Shown one piece after another: positions 10,936-19,495 of a stretch of DNA of 64,000 nucleotides. The DNA is from Bradyrhizobium japonicum USDA 6 (GTDB lineage: Bacteria > Pseudomonadota > Alphaproteobacteria > Rhizobiales > Xanthobacteraceae). The stretch spans positions 8,053,001 through 8,117,000 of the forward strand of contig NC_017249.1 in assembly GCF_000284375.1 (NCBI RefSeq). The letters run 5' to 3'. Every line of letters begins with the position of its first letter. The stretch's first letter is position 1. The position numbers and the translations under genes were made by a program. The notes beneath the pieces are model-generated. The model saw nothing but the letters and a program-made list of their open reading frames with translations. It made no database searches and was not told the DNA's origin.

Positions 10936-11823
10936 TTATCCAGTCCTGAGTTCGCCCCGGCTGTTGGATTTGCCCGGTTGGGCGGTGGTAGCGACGGGAG
11001 CTGGCGCGGAGCCCTCGGCATAGCGCAGCGCCAGATCCCGGCGCGGGTTGCAGGTGAAGGCAAACTCCGATGGTGTTTTCCATCCGAGTTGCGAGTGAGG
11101 TCGCGTATCGTTGTAGTCGGCCCGCCAATGTCCGAGTTCGACGCGGGCCTGGGCCAGCGACGTGAACAGCGTCTCGTTCAACAATTCGTCTCGGAGACAG
11201 CCATTGAAGCTTTCGATGAAGGCATTCTGCGTCGGCTTGCGGGGCGCGATGTAATGCCAGTCGACACGGCTCTGGTCGGCCCATGTCAGGATGGCGTTGC
11301 TGGTCAATTCGATGCCGTTGTCGCTGACCACCATTTTGGGCTTGCCGCGCTCAATCATCAGCCGGTCCAGCTCCCGCGCCACACGGGTGCCGGAGAGTGA
11401 GGTGTCGGCCACCAACGCCAGGCATTCGCGCGTGCACTCGTCGACCACGGTCAGGATGCGGAAGCGGCGGCCATCGGTGAGCTGGTCCGAGACGAAGTCG
11501 AGCGACCAGCGGTCATTCGGCGCTATCGGCACCACCATCGGCGCCCTGGTCCCGAGCGCCCGCTTGCGGCCACCACGGCGACGGACCGCGAGCCTCTCTT
11601 CCCGGTAGAGCCGGAACAGCTTCTTGTGGTTGATCAGATAGCCCTCCCGCCTGAGCAGAACATGCAGGCGCCGATAGCCGAAGCGACGGCGCACCTCGGC
11701 AATCGCTCTCATGCGTTGGCGTAGGGCCGCGTCGTCCGCCCGGGTCGTCCGATATCTGATGGTCATGCGGCAACAGCCGATGGCTTTACACGCCCGCCGT
11801 TCGCTCATCCCGTGGGCGTCCAC
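10936..11823 (-). CDS. IS3 transposase OrfB (DDE integrase)
   Basis: 295 residues. An HTH_21 region ([16 protein letters not shown]) precedes the rve integrase core. The DDE residues are in [10 protein letters not shown] (D), VVSDNGIEL (D) and [10 protein letters not shown] (E), followed by the usual K/R region and the C-terminal [10 protein letters not shown]. No stop or frameshift interrupts it, so the element looks active. The protein cuts and joins DNA at the IS ends. Confidence 0.93.
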   Translation of the reverse strand: MDAHGMSERRACKAIGCCRMTIRYRTTRADDAALRQRMRAIAEVRRRFGYRRLHVLLRREGYLINHKKLFRLYREERLAVRRRGGRKRALGTRAPMVVPIAPNDRWSLDFVSDQLTDGRRFRILTVVDECTRECLALVADTSLSGTRVARELDRLMIERGKPKMVVSDNGIELTSNAILTWADQSRVDWHYIAPRKPTQNAFIESFNGCLRDELLNETLFTSLAQARVELGHWRADYNDTRPHSQLGWKTPSEFAFTCNPRRDLALRYAEGSAPAPVATTAQPGKSNSRGELRTG

Positions 11824-12040
11824 GATCGGCCAAAAGCCGCTTCAGCCGCGTGTTCTCATCCTCCAGCGTCCTCAGCCGCTTGGCCTCCGAGACCTCCATC
11901 CCGCCAAACTTGGCTTTCCATTTGTAGATGCTGGCATCGCTGACGCCGTGCTTCCGGCACAGATCGGCAACCGACACGCCCGCTTCGTGCTCCTTCAAAA
12001 TCCCGATGATCTGCTCTTCCGTAAAGCGGCTGCGCTTCAT
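11786..12040 (-). CDS. IS3 transposase OrfA (helix-turn-helix and leucine zipper)
   Basis: 84 residues from [20 protein letters not shown]. The helix-turn-helix ([19 protein letters not shown]) is followed by a leucine-heptad region ([17 protein letters not shown]), the standard IS3 OrfA layout. The ATG at 12040 fits this start; the frame is open a further 17 codons upstream but without family similarity. OrfA overlaps OrfB by 38 bp and the full transposase OrfAB is normally made by -1 frameshifting in this overlap. Confidence 0.9.
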   Translation of the reverse strand: MKRSRFTEEQIIGILKEHEAGVSVADLCRKHGVSDASIYKWKAKFGGMEVSEAKRLRTLEDENTRLKRLLADRGRPRDERTAGV

Positions 12041-12175
12041 GCTCTGGTCCTCATATCGGCCAGAGCGAACTTCAATCTGGATTAAGTCCACGGGGCAAGG
12101 TCATACGGCATGACGCTCGCGAGGCGCTCACCTTTTGCTGTCGAGTAGGCCGAGGGAGTTTCACCCTCGGCCGCT

Positions 12176-12213
12176 CACAGATCCGGACGTGATACTCTCG
12201 CATCATCCGGCTC
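12176..12213 (-). ncRNA. Group II intron domain V
   Basis: The minus strand reads GAGCCGGATGATGCGAGAGT, then ATCACGTCCGGATCTGTG. This matches the bacterial domain-V pattern: a GAGCCG start, a GAGA-type tetraloop on a stem and a two-nucleotide bulge. It lies 3 bp downstream of the maturase stop. Confidence 0.9.
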
Positions 12214-12216
12214 CTG

Positions 12217-13515
12217 TTATCCAACCGTAGCCCGTCCAAGCTTTTGCCAATGGACAAAGAGCTTTGGATTTTGCTTCGCCATCTCGTTGAGTTTCCGCAA
12301 CGACCGTCCCCGATGGCCCTTCAGTTGCTTGTACTTGCACCGAAGCCACGCGCCGAGGCGCTCATCGAAGTACTCATAGAGCCTACGCAGTTCCGTCGGG
12401 TAGAATCGCCCGTAGTATTGATCCCAGCCCCGAAGGACGGGGCTGAGACTACGCGCGATGTCTTCAAGCGGAAGCGGCGAGTGCTGAGGCAAGCGCCATC
12501 CTCGAATGCGAGCCCTCATCTCCTTGAGAGAGTTCGGACTCACGCCCGGAAGGAAGCAGGTGAAGATCCTGCCCCACCGGTTCTTCGCCATACGGGGGCG
12601 GAAGCTAAAGCCCAGGAAGTCAAAATGGATCTGCGGGTAGGACCGCCGTCGATTGCTGTCAGCGCAGTAGACCACTTTAGTCTTCTCCGGATGCAGCAAT
12701 AAATGGCAGTCAGCAAACCGTCGTTCCAGCGCCGATTTGAGTTCCTCCGCTTCCTGCCGCGTGCGGCAATGGCAGATGATGTCGTCGGCGTAGCGTTCGA
12801 ACGGAATGTGGGGATAAGACCCCTTCATCCAAACATCGAACACGTAGTGCAGGAACAAGTTTGCCAGGATTGGACTGACCACACCCCCTTGAGACCTGCC
12901 TGTCGTCCTCGCCCGAACCGATCCATCGGGCATCTCGACCGGAGCCTTAAGCCACCGCTCAATGTAGAGCCGGATCCAGTCAGCTTTCGTGTGTCGATAG
13001 ACCGCGCGCATCAAGAGTTCATGATCGATCGTGTCGAAAAAGCTCTTGATGTCGAGATCTACGACCCAGTCGTGCTGCCAGCACCGCTTACGCGCCTGCT
13101 CTATGGCCTGATGGGCCGATTTTCCGGGCCTGTAGCCGTAGGAGTCCGGATCAAATTCTCCATCCAACACCGGCTCCAGACACCGTTTGACCACCATCTG
13201 GGCGATACGGTCCGCGACCGTCGGTATGCCAAGAGGACGAATCCCACCGCCGGCCTTAGGAATCTCGACCCGCCGCACTGGTGGCGGGAAGTAACTTCCT
13301 GACACCAACCGATTCCACAGCCGGTAGCGGTGGTTCTCAAGATCGCCGGCAAAGTCTTCGAGACTCTGGCCATCGACGCCCGCCGCCTTTCCCTTCTTCA
13401 CAAGCTTATAGGCTTCCCACACCATCCGCTTGGTGATGGGCAACGGTTTGCCGGAGTTCACCGTGCTCCTCCCGGTCTTCCCGGTTGGCGCAGTGACGCC
13501 GGCAGGATAACGCAA
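12217..13515 (-). CDS. ltrA: Group II intron reverse transcriptase/maturase
   Basis: 432 residues. Reverse transcriptase blocks are visible in order: RPLGIPTVADRIAQMVVKRCLEP (RT2), VVDLDIKSFFDTIDHELLM (RT3), GRSQGGVVSPILANLFLHY (RT4) and the catalytic RYADDIICH (RT5, YADD). The GIIM maturase domain follows (SLSPVLRGWDQYYGRFYP). The protein ends soon after, without an HNH endonuclease domain. It splices the intron from its transcript and copies the RNA into DNA at new sites. The start is taken at the first in-frame codon at 13515; an internal Met 31 codons in is an alternative. Confidence 0.95.
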   Translation of the reverse strand: MRYPAGVTAPTGKTGRSTVNSGKPLPITKRMVWEAYKLVKKGKAAGVDGQSLEDFAGDLENHRYRLWNRLVSGSYFPPPVRRVEIPKAGGGIRPLGIPTVADRIAQMVVKRCLEPVLDGEFDPDSYGYRPGKSAHQAIEQARKRCWQHDWVVDLDIKSFFDTIDHELLMRAVYRHTKADWIRLYIERWLKAPVEMPDGSVRARTTGRSQGGVVSPILANLFLHYVFDVWMKGSYPHIPFERYADDIICHCRTRQEAEELKSALERRFADCHLLLHPEKTKVVYCADSNRRRSYPQIHFDFLGFSFRPRMAKNRWGRIFTCFLPGVSPNSLKEMRARIRGWRLPQHSPLPLEDIARSLSPVLRGWDQYYGRFYPTELRRLYEYFDERLGAWLRCKYKQLKGHRGRSLRKLNEMAKQNPKLFVHWQKLGRATVG

Positions 13516-13944
13516 CCCCTTTGCTCCACGGCCATTACACCCGCTTCCTCACTATTACGGGTTGCTCCGCCCCTGACGCATTGCGTCAGGTTCCGACGTT
13601 CCGTGTTGAAGCCTGTGACGAGATCATGCCGCCTATGCACCGGCTGCCGCGTGGGCCGTAAACAGGCTCCGCCCACACTCCTCCGAGCGCTACTACCCCA
13701 CGCCCGTCTTGACAGCATCTTGAACCCATTTCGATACGTCATCGGCGGTTCGCTTGCACTCATCTTCTTGTCACTTACCTGACGGTTTCATTCACCGCCT
13801 TTTTCCTCATCGCTCACCACCGCGCCTTTTGAACGCGGCAGCATGAGGTGGTTTGAAGCCTGCCCCTGAAGGCCGGCTCCGGGAGGCCAAACTCCCATCT
13901 TCAACACAGCATCACCGGCGTCGCCGCCGGTGTTCGTTGCACAC

Positions 13945-14279
13945 GGTAATGCGGGTTTTGTTTCCGACAGGAATGTCGCGACTCCGACGTCGCGCAGCGG
14001 CTCCGTTTGACCAACCCATCAAATGAAAGGCGCTGCCGACAGTTCTACCTTCTGGCATGTAGCTTGCTGCGTGGGCCGAACGCGACCTTGCCGTTCCGAA
14101 GATACACGAGCAATCAATCGGCCGAGTGGTCGCGACGCAACGAACATCGTTTCTCCTACCGCCCTATGAAGAGAGGACTGCTAGCTTATGAGTGATAGGA
14201 GGCATGCAAAGCTTGGCATATTTCTGTTGGCCGGCGCTCAGCGCAATGAGACGTACATTCGCGCGCAACAAAGCCCCCA
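13945..14279. other. Spacer right of the group II intron
   Basis: No recognisable gene. Open frames here overlap and lack ribosome sites. This is presumably the interrupted target of the intron. Confidence 0.35.
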
Positions 14280-14414
14280 ATGATCAAGCATTTCGGCGCC
14301 GATCGTCCCTCCTTGCAACCGCAGAGAAGGTGGAACTGGGAGCTCCTCGTCGCACTTCTCATAAATGCGGTGCTTTGGGCTGGAATCTACTTGGTCATCA
14401 CAGCCTTCTTCTGA
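14280..14414 (+). CDS. Small single-pass membrane protein (44 aa)
   Basis: ATG at 14280 opens a 44-codon frame: a basic, polar N-terminus (MIKHFGADRPSLQPQRRWNW) followed by one continuous hydrophobic helix of about 20 residues (LLVALLINAVLWAGIYLVIT) and a short AFF end. A charged head, a Trp-rich interface and an uninterrupted helix are typical of real small membrane proteins. No family is recognised. It was missed by length cut-offs. Confidence 0.6.
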   Translation: MIKHFGADRPSLQPQRRWNWELLVALLINAVLWAGIYLVITAFF

Positions 14415-14735
14415 CAGCCTCCCGTGCATGGCGACCGCGCGAGGCTTCTAGGGCCTATCGCATGCTGCAGCCGCCACGGCTGCGAATAACCTGATGCCGG
14501 CGCGCAATTCGCGCTGCGACCTGGATTTAGAGTGCGCTGTTCCGGCGACCGCAATAGGAATTCCGACGCATAACCCAGATGTCTGAAATGAAAGACACTG
14601 ATATGCCGTTGCGGCCGCGGCTAAGTGCCAAAAATGACCAGTAGCAGCTCGACGTACCGCGCAGGTGGCATCCGGGCTTCCTCGTTAGGCGCAACGGATT
14701 GACTGCAAGTGAGAACTGGTACTCCGCATTACCGT
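14415..14735. other. Spacer downstream (leftward) of a tts box
   Basis: Transcription from the tts box at 14736 would enter this stretch on the minus strand, but only very short frames are open there (16 codons or fewer with a start). No effector was recognised. Confidence 0.45.
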
Positions 14736-14767
14736 TATGTGAAAGCTAGCTTTCGAGAAGCTGACGA
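14736..14767 (-). promoter_or_regulatory. tts box (TtsI-dependent type III promoter), orphan
   Basis: On the minus strand the sequence reads TCGTCAGCTT, then CTCGAAAGCT, which matches the consensus TCGTCAGCTTnTCGAAAGCT exactly at all defined positions. It points left towards DNA with no intact gene, so its effector gene has been lost or is very short. Confidence 0.85.
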
Positions 14768-14969
14768 AGCAAAGAGACCTGAAGGAACGTTGGGCAAGCG
14801 GCCGGCTCCGCCCTCACGTCCTATGGCATAGGACGGCCCGGCCGCCTCGCTCCTCGCTCCCGCAACGCTCGGAGCAGGCGGGATTGACTTGCTTGTTGAG
14901 CGATATCAGCCTCGCCCTTGGGTTGGGTATAGTTCAAAAGGCTGAAGCCTTGATTGGCCGTAGCAGCGC

Positions 14970-15176
14970 TTACAGCTCTTGCTCAGGCCACGTATCGTCC
15001 TCATTTTTGCGCATCCGCCACACGAGGGCGCGCTGCGCTAACTTGTCGTATTCGAAGGCAATCTTAAGCAACCTGTCTTTTGCTTTCCCGTCAACGAGCG
15101 CTGCCGCCTTCTTTCGCGTTGCTTGCGCGCGGCCTCGCCAGTGATCGGGTTGGTAGAGTTTGCTTTTCGGATTCAT
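14970..15176 (-). CDS. Small conserved hypothetical protein of Bradyrhizobium (HWRGRA family)
   Basis: 68 residues from the ATG at 15176 (MNPKSKLYQPDHWRGRAQ onward); a further in-frame ATG lies nine codons upstream. The pattern H-W-R-x-R-A-x-x-x-R near the start, then K-D-R-L-L-K-I-A-F-E-Y-D-K-L-A-x-R-A, is that of a very common short helical protein family in Bradyrhizobium, often in many copies per genome. Function is unknown. It is predicted to be almost all helical and highly charged, with a cytosolic location. Confidence 0.7.
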   Translation of the reverse strand: MNPKSKLYQPDHWRGRAQATRKKAAALVDGKAKDRLLKIAFEYDKLAQRALVWRMRKNEDDTWPEQEL

Positions 15177-15203
15177 GCCGAGAGCATGCAATTCGTAGAT
15201 CAA

Positions 15204-15670
15204 ACAATTGCGACACCTACGCTCCGTATCATCACGTAGGAGCGACGCTCGTGGCTCGGCTGCCGAAGCGGTCGATCCCTAGTCCACAGCCCCCGACAGC
15301 TTTAGACCATCGGTCTTATGAAGAGACTTTGAATCGCATGCATCGTTAGATTGTACGAGTTGGGACAAGTGGGGATCACCACTGAGAGCCAGGGGATTCC
15401 TGACATCACGACATTTGCGAATGCTTCAAATATGTACGCTAGCCCAGGACGACGAAATAGAGAGCCTAACACCATCCGGTGCAGGCCTACCCCCGATTCA
15501 TCGAATGTCATTCCCGGCGGATGACGGGCTCCGTACAATGAGAACCGCAAAGTAGAATAACGAGCTTGCCGACAGCCAGCTAAGCAGATCCGCAGCTTTC
15601 CGGTTGGCAGATGATGCGCTCCGCACACAGCAAGAACAAAACGTCACCCCACCCGAATTGAAGGAATGTT
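15204..15670. other. Spacer
   Basis: Nothing recognisable. Minus-strand frames are short and lack ribosome sites. The right end holds the GGAATG leader of the small secreted protein gene. Confidence 0.35.
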
Positions 15671-15970
15671 ATGATTCAGAAACAACGAACTAAGTTGGCT
15701 TCGGACCTCGGACTTCGCTACGGCGCCATCGCTCTTGGCCTGGCAATGACAACGGTCATGCTCGCGCCAGCCAACGCGCTTGATCAAGCGCCGACCGCAG
15801 AGGAGAAAGAGGCCTGTATGGAAGACGTGTTACGCCTTTGTAGTAGTCATATACCAGATCGCTTTGCTATCACTGTCTGCCTCAGATCCAAGCAAGATCG
15901 CCTCAGTCAGCAATGCCGATACGTGATCTCCGGGCGGGACATCGGCAATCAGAGCAGCAGATCGAAGTGA
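15671..15970 (+). CDS. Small secreted cysteine-containing protein
   Basis: 99 residues with a clear signal peptide: a basic start (MIQKQRTKLASDLGLRYG), a hydrophobic core (ALGLAMTTVML) and an APANA-type cleavage site near residue 37. The mature part carries four Cys (ACMEDVLRLCSSHIPD, then ITVCLRS and QCRYV), spaced to form two disulfides. A GAAGGAA ribosome site precedes the ATG. The C-x-x-x-V-x-x-L-C-x-x-x-I-P-D motif recurs in short periplasmic proteins of Bradyrhizobium with unknown function. Confidence 0.7.
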   Translation: MIQKQRTKLASDLGLRYGAIALGLAMTTVMLAPANALDQAPTAEEKEACMEDVLRLCSSHIPDRFAITVCLRSKQDRLSQQCRYVISGRDIGNQSSRSK

Positions 15971-16212
15971 AGGTGCTACGACTTGTCCGCCCGGCTCCTT
16001 ACCAGAAGTCGTCCCAGCTCACGTGCAGCACATCGCACGAAGGTTAACCGGCGGCCCCCGCCACGGCGGCGCCGGAAGCCAAAAGCCTTGTGACCCTCCT
16101 AATATCGCCGGCAAGCAGGCTCGAGACGACGCTATTGTTCTGGTATCAAGCGACTGCAGTCCTCTGACCAGCCGCCGGCGTCCTATCTAGGGCACCATCG
16201 AATGGAGAGGGC

Positions 16213-16243
16213 TTGACCCTCACGTAGCGTCAGGTTGTAGCGT
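16213..16243 (+). promoter_or_regulatory. NolA-type (MerR-class) promoter upstream of the TrpD-like gene
   Basis: TTGACC and TAGCGT are separated by 19 bp (CTCACGTAGCGTCAGGTTG). The over-long 19-bp spacer with a central inverted motif is the mark of MerR-family promoters. The same arrangement and core occur at nolA itself and nodD2. It lies 157 bp before the TrpD-like start. Confidence 0.7.
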
Positions 16244-16399
16244 CGCCACAGATGCTCACGTTTCATCTGTCGGCCGCCTGTTGGACAAGTGCGGCATAGC
16301 GAGTGCGAATAGACAGGCAGCTGCAACAAGGCACTCGGCTGCAAAGACGTCTGGCTGAACGGTCGCAGCTCAGATTGGACAAGGGACGTGCACAGTTCG

Positions 16400-17413
16400 A
16401 TGGAACCGCTCAAGTCGATCATCGCGAAAGTTGCCACGGGCGCCATACTGACGCGCGAGGAGGCTGCGTCAGCGTTCGACAGCATGATGTCGGGTGACGC
16501 AACTCCCTCGCAGATCGGTGGCTTGTTGATTGGGATGAGAGTCCGCGGCGAAACAGTCGAAGAAGTCACCGGCGCCGCGTCCGCAATGCGGAATTTAATG
16601 CCCAAGGTGGAAATGCAATGCGACCCCATCGATATCACTGGTGCGAGCGACGGGGCGATGCGTCCGCTCAACGTATCGACGTGCGCTTCCTTCATCGTCG
16701 CCGGGGCCGGCGTTCCTGTCGCCAAGTATGTTAACCGCGCTGCGACTTTGCGTTCAAGCACCGCAGACGTGTTGGCGAGTCTAGGCGTAAAGGTCGATCT
16801 CAAGCCTGATGCGATCGCACGTTGTGTGCACGAAGCCGGCATTGGCTTCATGTTTGCGTCAGCCGGCTATCCTGCGATGCAGCGCATCAGCCAGATCCGA
16901 AGCGTGCTTGGAACCCACACAATGTTCAATCTAATCGAGGCTTTGTCTAATCCGGCCGGCGTCAAGCGGCAGATCCTTGGAGTTTTCGCTCGCAAATGGG
17001 TGCAGCCATTGGCGTACGTCTTGAAGAACCTGGGTGCCGATTCGGTATGGGTTGTTCATGGCTCGGACGGGCTCGATGAAATATCCCTCGCCGGGACAAG
17101 CTTTGTTGCTGCGGTCGAGGCCGGTACAGTCCGCACGTTCGAAGTGACGCCGGAAGAAGCCGGGCTCCCCCGCTACCGCGCCGATGCGCTGGAGAGCTGT
17201 GATTGCGAGTCTCATGCCATTGCGTTAGAGAAAGTGCTCGACGGCCTCCCAGGCCCTTTTCGTGATGCCGCACTTTTGAACGCGGCGGCGGCACTGGTGG
17301 TGGCCGGTCGTGCCTCGAACCTACAGCAAGGCGTGGCACTTGGCCAAGAATCACTTGATCACGGCGCTGCAGCCGCCCGGCTGACTCGCTTGATTGCGGT
17401 TTCAAACGCCTAA
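16400..17413 (+). CDS. Anthranilate phosphoribosyltransferase-like protein (TrpD paralogue) with altered PRPP motif
   Basis: 337 residues from ATG 16400 ([20 protein letters not shown] onward). The alpha-helical N-domain and the nucleoside phosphorylase-type alpha/beta domain of TrpD are both present ([20 protein letters not shown], then [19 protein letters not shown], then [12 protein letters not shown]). TrpD joins anthranilate to PRPP in tryptophan synthesis. Oddly, the PRPP-binding GTGGD motif is replaced: the segment reads [17 protein letters not shown], so the second and third Gly, the Asp and the following Thr are displaced or lost, and KHGNR is KYVNR. It may therefore bind another substrate or be inactive. 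No other trp genes are nearby; a MerR-type promoter lies upstream. Confidence 0.8.
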   Translation: MEPLKSIIAKVATGAILTREEAASAFDSMMSGDATPSQIGGLLIGMRVRGETVEEVTGAASAMRNLMPKVEMQCDPIDITGASDGAMRPLNVSTCASFIVAGAGVPVAKYVNRAATLRSSTADVLASLGVKVDLKPDAIARCVHEAGIGFMFASAGYPAMQRISQIRSVLGTHTMFNLIEALSNPAGVKRQILGVFARKWVQPLAYVLKNLGADSVWVVHGSDGLDEISLAGTSFVAAVEAGTVRTFEVTPEEAGLPRYRADALESCDCESHAIALEKVLDGLPGPFRDAALLNAAAALVVAGRASNLQQGVALGQESLDHGAAAARLTRLIAVSNA

Positions 17414-17652
17414 AGCTGAGCTGGCTGAGGCTCGACTAATGCGATCAAGAGTGCAGCTTACGTGCGCAAGAATATTGCAGCTGCAAATGCGCGCCACTTC
17501 TGCGGAATTTGAGTGAGCGCCGCTGACGAAACAACTCGCGCTGAGCAGGTGTCCGACAGCCACCCCTTTGCCGACTAGAGGCTGTTCTCGGCCCGGTTGC
17601 TGAGGTGAGGACCCGCGGCGCAACGTGCGTTACGCGCCAAAGGAGACAATGG
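17414..17652. other. Short spacer after the TrpD-like gene
   Basis: No gene or obvious terminator seen. The stretch leads into the small gene at 17653. Confidence 0.3.
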
Positions 17653-17838
17653 ATGATGCCCTGGCAGAGGATGGAAACACTGGGAACGATCGCAACAATA
17701 GAACACATCATCCGGAAGTTTCGGGAATTGATCGATACAGATAGCTCCATCCCGCCAGAGCTGCGGCGTGCGCTGCACGATACCCTGGATGAGCATCTTT
17801 TCGAGGCAAAACGACGTGTTCTGCTGAGAGCGCATTAG
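17653..17838 (+). CDS. Small hypothetical helical protein
   Basis: 61 residues if started at the ATG at 17653 (MMPWQRMETLGTIATIEHII onward), preceded by AAGGAGA, a good ribosome site 8 bp before. The chain is charged and helical (FRELIDTDSSIPPELRRALH) and ends LLRAH. The strong ribosome site supports it as a real gene. No family recognised. Confidence 0.5.
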   Translation: MMPWQRMETLGTIATIEHIIRKFRELIDTDSSIPPELRRALHDTLDEHLFEAKRRVLLRAH

Positions 17839-18184
17839 GTGCGCCGTTGCCGCCTACATGCCGAGAGACTGGCAGGCCAGCGTGGCGCTTTACGCAAACG
17901 CCAAAAACACTTGCCAAGCTTGGCTTCGATATCTCGCCTTCTCAGACTGACCGCCGATGGTGATTCCCGCATACGCCCCCTGAGCAACTCCAAATTTCGC
18001 CGGAAGCGAGCGGCGACGTGCGTTGGGTACGCCGCCGACGCGTTCGCTGGATCTCTCCTCAATGGCCCTCATTAACTGGGGCTCGCCCCCTCACGGCGGC
18101 GCTACATGTTCGCGATAGCCCCTTGGGGGACTGCTTGGGCCAGCATTACCTTGGTCACGTTTTCATAGGCCGCAAAAAAGGGGC
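17839..18184. other. Spacer leading to a NolA-type promoter
   Basis: No convincing gene. Frames on both strands overlap and are Arg-rich. Confidence 0.3.
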
Positions 18185-18215
18185 TTGAATCTGACGTAAC
18201 GTTAAATCGTACGCT
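18185..18215 (+). promoter_or_regulatory. NolA-type (MerR-class) promoter at 18.2 kb
   Basis: TTGAAT and TACGCT with a 19-bp spacer (CTGACGTAACGTTAAATCG). The ACGTAACGT centre is a perfect 9-bp inverted repeat shared with the nolA promoter. It would transcribe the uncharacterised 18.25-18.97 kb region. Confidence 0.65.
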
Positions 18216-18250
18216 CTCGGGCGTGGCACCTATCGTGTGAGGGACTGCGA

Positions 18251-18616
18251 ATGCCTCAGCTGGTCATATCCGCTGACCGATGGCCGGTCATGCTCCTCAT
18301 TGTCTATAGTCCCTCGCTCGGGAGGGCTGTGCAGCGAGTTCCGATCGCGGCGCCAGAGCTCGCACGTAGCTCTAAATGGTTCGGCATTTCTGATCCTGAC
18401 AATATGGCCGCCGGCGGCCACTTCGCCACGGGAGCCGATAAGGTCAGAATTGATCGACGTGGAAGTCTATCGGAAGCGCTTAGGTGGCGCCCGCTTCCTG
18501 AAGCTGCTCGTCTCGCGCAGCAACGCACAAAACTCAGTTCGCCGAACCCGCCACCTTCAAGCTCCTTTCCGCACCTGGCAAGGCGTTTCGACCGTGCAAG
18601 GTTTGGCAGATGGTGA
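18251..18616 (+). CDS. Hypothetical frame downstream of a NolA-type promoter (doubtful)
   Basis: 121 codons opening 36 bp after the predicted promoter (MPQLVISADRWPVMLLIVYS onward). It has no recognisable family, and a second plus-strand frame (18237-18713) runs through the same DNA, so only one at most is real. It is listed because it is the first frame behind a good promoter. It may be a decayed gene. Confidence 0.25.
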   Translation: MPQLVISADRWPVMLLIVYSPSLGRAVQRVPIAAPELARSSKWFGISDPDNMAAGGHFATGADKVRIDRRGSLSEALRWRPLPEAARLAQQRTKLSSPNPPPSSSFPHLARRFDRARFGRW

Positions 18617-18688
18617 GCCCGCGCGGGTTTCGACGAGTGGCCCGCGCGGGCGACTCCGCGTGACCAGCGCGGCATCGGAAGAAATTGT

Positions 18689-18970
18689 TTGGCAGGCTGG
18701 AGCAGCAAGTTGAAAGACCGCGATGGCCTTAAGAAGGTCCTGTTAGTTCATCATGTTGAAGGCCAGTGCCGTTGCATCATCGGTTTCAAAGATGGAGATA
18801 TGAGAGCGGCCTATATGTGCGGCGAGCCTGTATATCAAAAACGCGGCAAGAAGACCTCTTCGTGGTGTGCCGATCATTACCGGAAGATGCACACCGCAGC
18901 TGAGCAGAGCGGAGTGATCGATCGATCGGCAGATTTCCCTCGAGCGATATCCATCGTTCGCACCCCATGA
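18689..18970 (+). CDS. Small GcrA-like zinc-binding protein
   Basis: 93 residues with a TTG start at 18689 behind a GGAAG site. The chain carries C-R-C-I-I-G, then M-C-G-E-P and S-S-W-C-A-D-H-Y, an order of Cys and His like the C-terminal zinc-type knuckle of GcrA cell-cycle regulators (C-R-W-P-x-G ... F-C-G ... Y-C-x-x-H). GcrA's N-terminal helix-turn-helix is absent, so this is a stand-alone knuckle protein that may bind nucleic acid or protein. Similar short proteins starting with DRDGLKKVLLVHHVEGQCR are, as I recall, common in Bradyrhizobium. It lies downstream of the NolA-type promoter at 18185. Confidence 0.6.
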   Translation: MAGWSSKLKDRDGLKKVLLVHHVEGQCRCIIGFKDGDMRAAYMCGEPVYQKRGKKTSSWCADHYRKMHTAAEQSGVIDRSADFPRAISIVRTP

Positions 18971-19110
18971 CAGCCATTAAAAGAAGGCTTCCGCCAAGAC
19001 CGTGTGAGCACAGCCTGTACAAGCGCCAGCCGAAGCATATGACCGGGGCCTCGTCAGGATTTGGGGGGCCGTTGCGGGTGGCGCAAACAGAATGCGCGGA
19101 CCTGACACGC

Positions 19111-19495
19111 ATGAATAGCAAGCTGAATTTTTCCACCCCGGCCGAGGGAAGCGCTACCTATACCTTTGACAAGACCGCGATTCATTTCGAACGGAAGCCG
19201 TCCAGCTATGTCATCCTCAATCGATACATTGAGCGGATCGCTCGCGCCTTGGAGAGCCAGTTTGGTGCCCTGAGAGGAGCCCGACTCGAGATCCCCAGCC
19301 TCGCCGGCGACAATGGACACTGCGAGGCCGATGGATCTATTCCGCTTCACCGCGGCAAAACAACTCTCGATTATTTCAAGCGAGAATATCTTTCCAGCAA
19401 GAATAGAGCGAGTGCTTACGGAACATCCAAATGTAGCCGAATGCTGGTCGGTCGAGCCGTTGCTCGATGGGAAGACGCACCCGCCGCTTATGTGA
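19111..19495 (+). pseudogene. Acyl-CoA synthetase (AMP-forming) relic
   Basis: Two separated pieces of an AMP-dependent acyl-CoA synthetase are readable. The first, from 19111, gives AIHFERKPSSYVILNRYIER and ARALESQFGALRGARLEIPS, the N-terminal start of such enzymes. The second, in another frame at about 19365-19470, reads IISSENIFPARIERVLTEHP followed by NVAEC, the conserved C-terminal hinge region (usually SGGENIYPAEIE). The roughly 300 residues between, including the ATP-binding core, are missing. This is the remains of a deleted gene. Confidence 0.7.

Larger units (their letters stand above)
10926..12094 (-). mobile_element. IS3-family insertion sequence (two-frame type)
   Basis: Imperfect terminal inverted repeats can be read at both sides: AGTTTTATCCAG plus GAGTTCGCC on the left and, inverted, ACTTAATCCAG plus GAAGTTCGC on the right. 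Between them lie OrfA and OrfB in overlapping frames. The exact ends and target duplication are uncertain by a few bases. It lies between the IS110 copy and the group II intron. Confidence 0.85.
12140..13944 (-). mobile_element. Group II intron with reverse transcriptase
   Basis: The 5' boundary is inferred at 13944, where the minus strand reads GTGTGCAACG (GUGYG rule) followed at once by a strong domain-I hairpin. The 3' end is inferred at about 12140 after domain VI (CGGCCGAGGG / CCCTCGGCC) and CTACTCGAC, ending in AC. Domain V is seen at 12176-12213. The length, about 1.8 kb, is normal. The intron lacks an HNH endonuclease domain in its protein, so it probably moves through replication forks. 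Target sequence is a decayed region. Confidence 0.85.
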
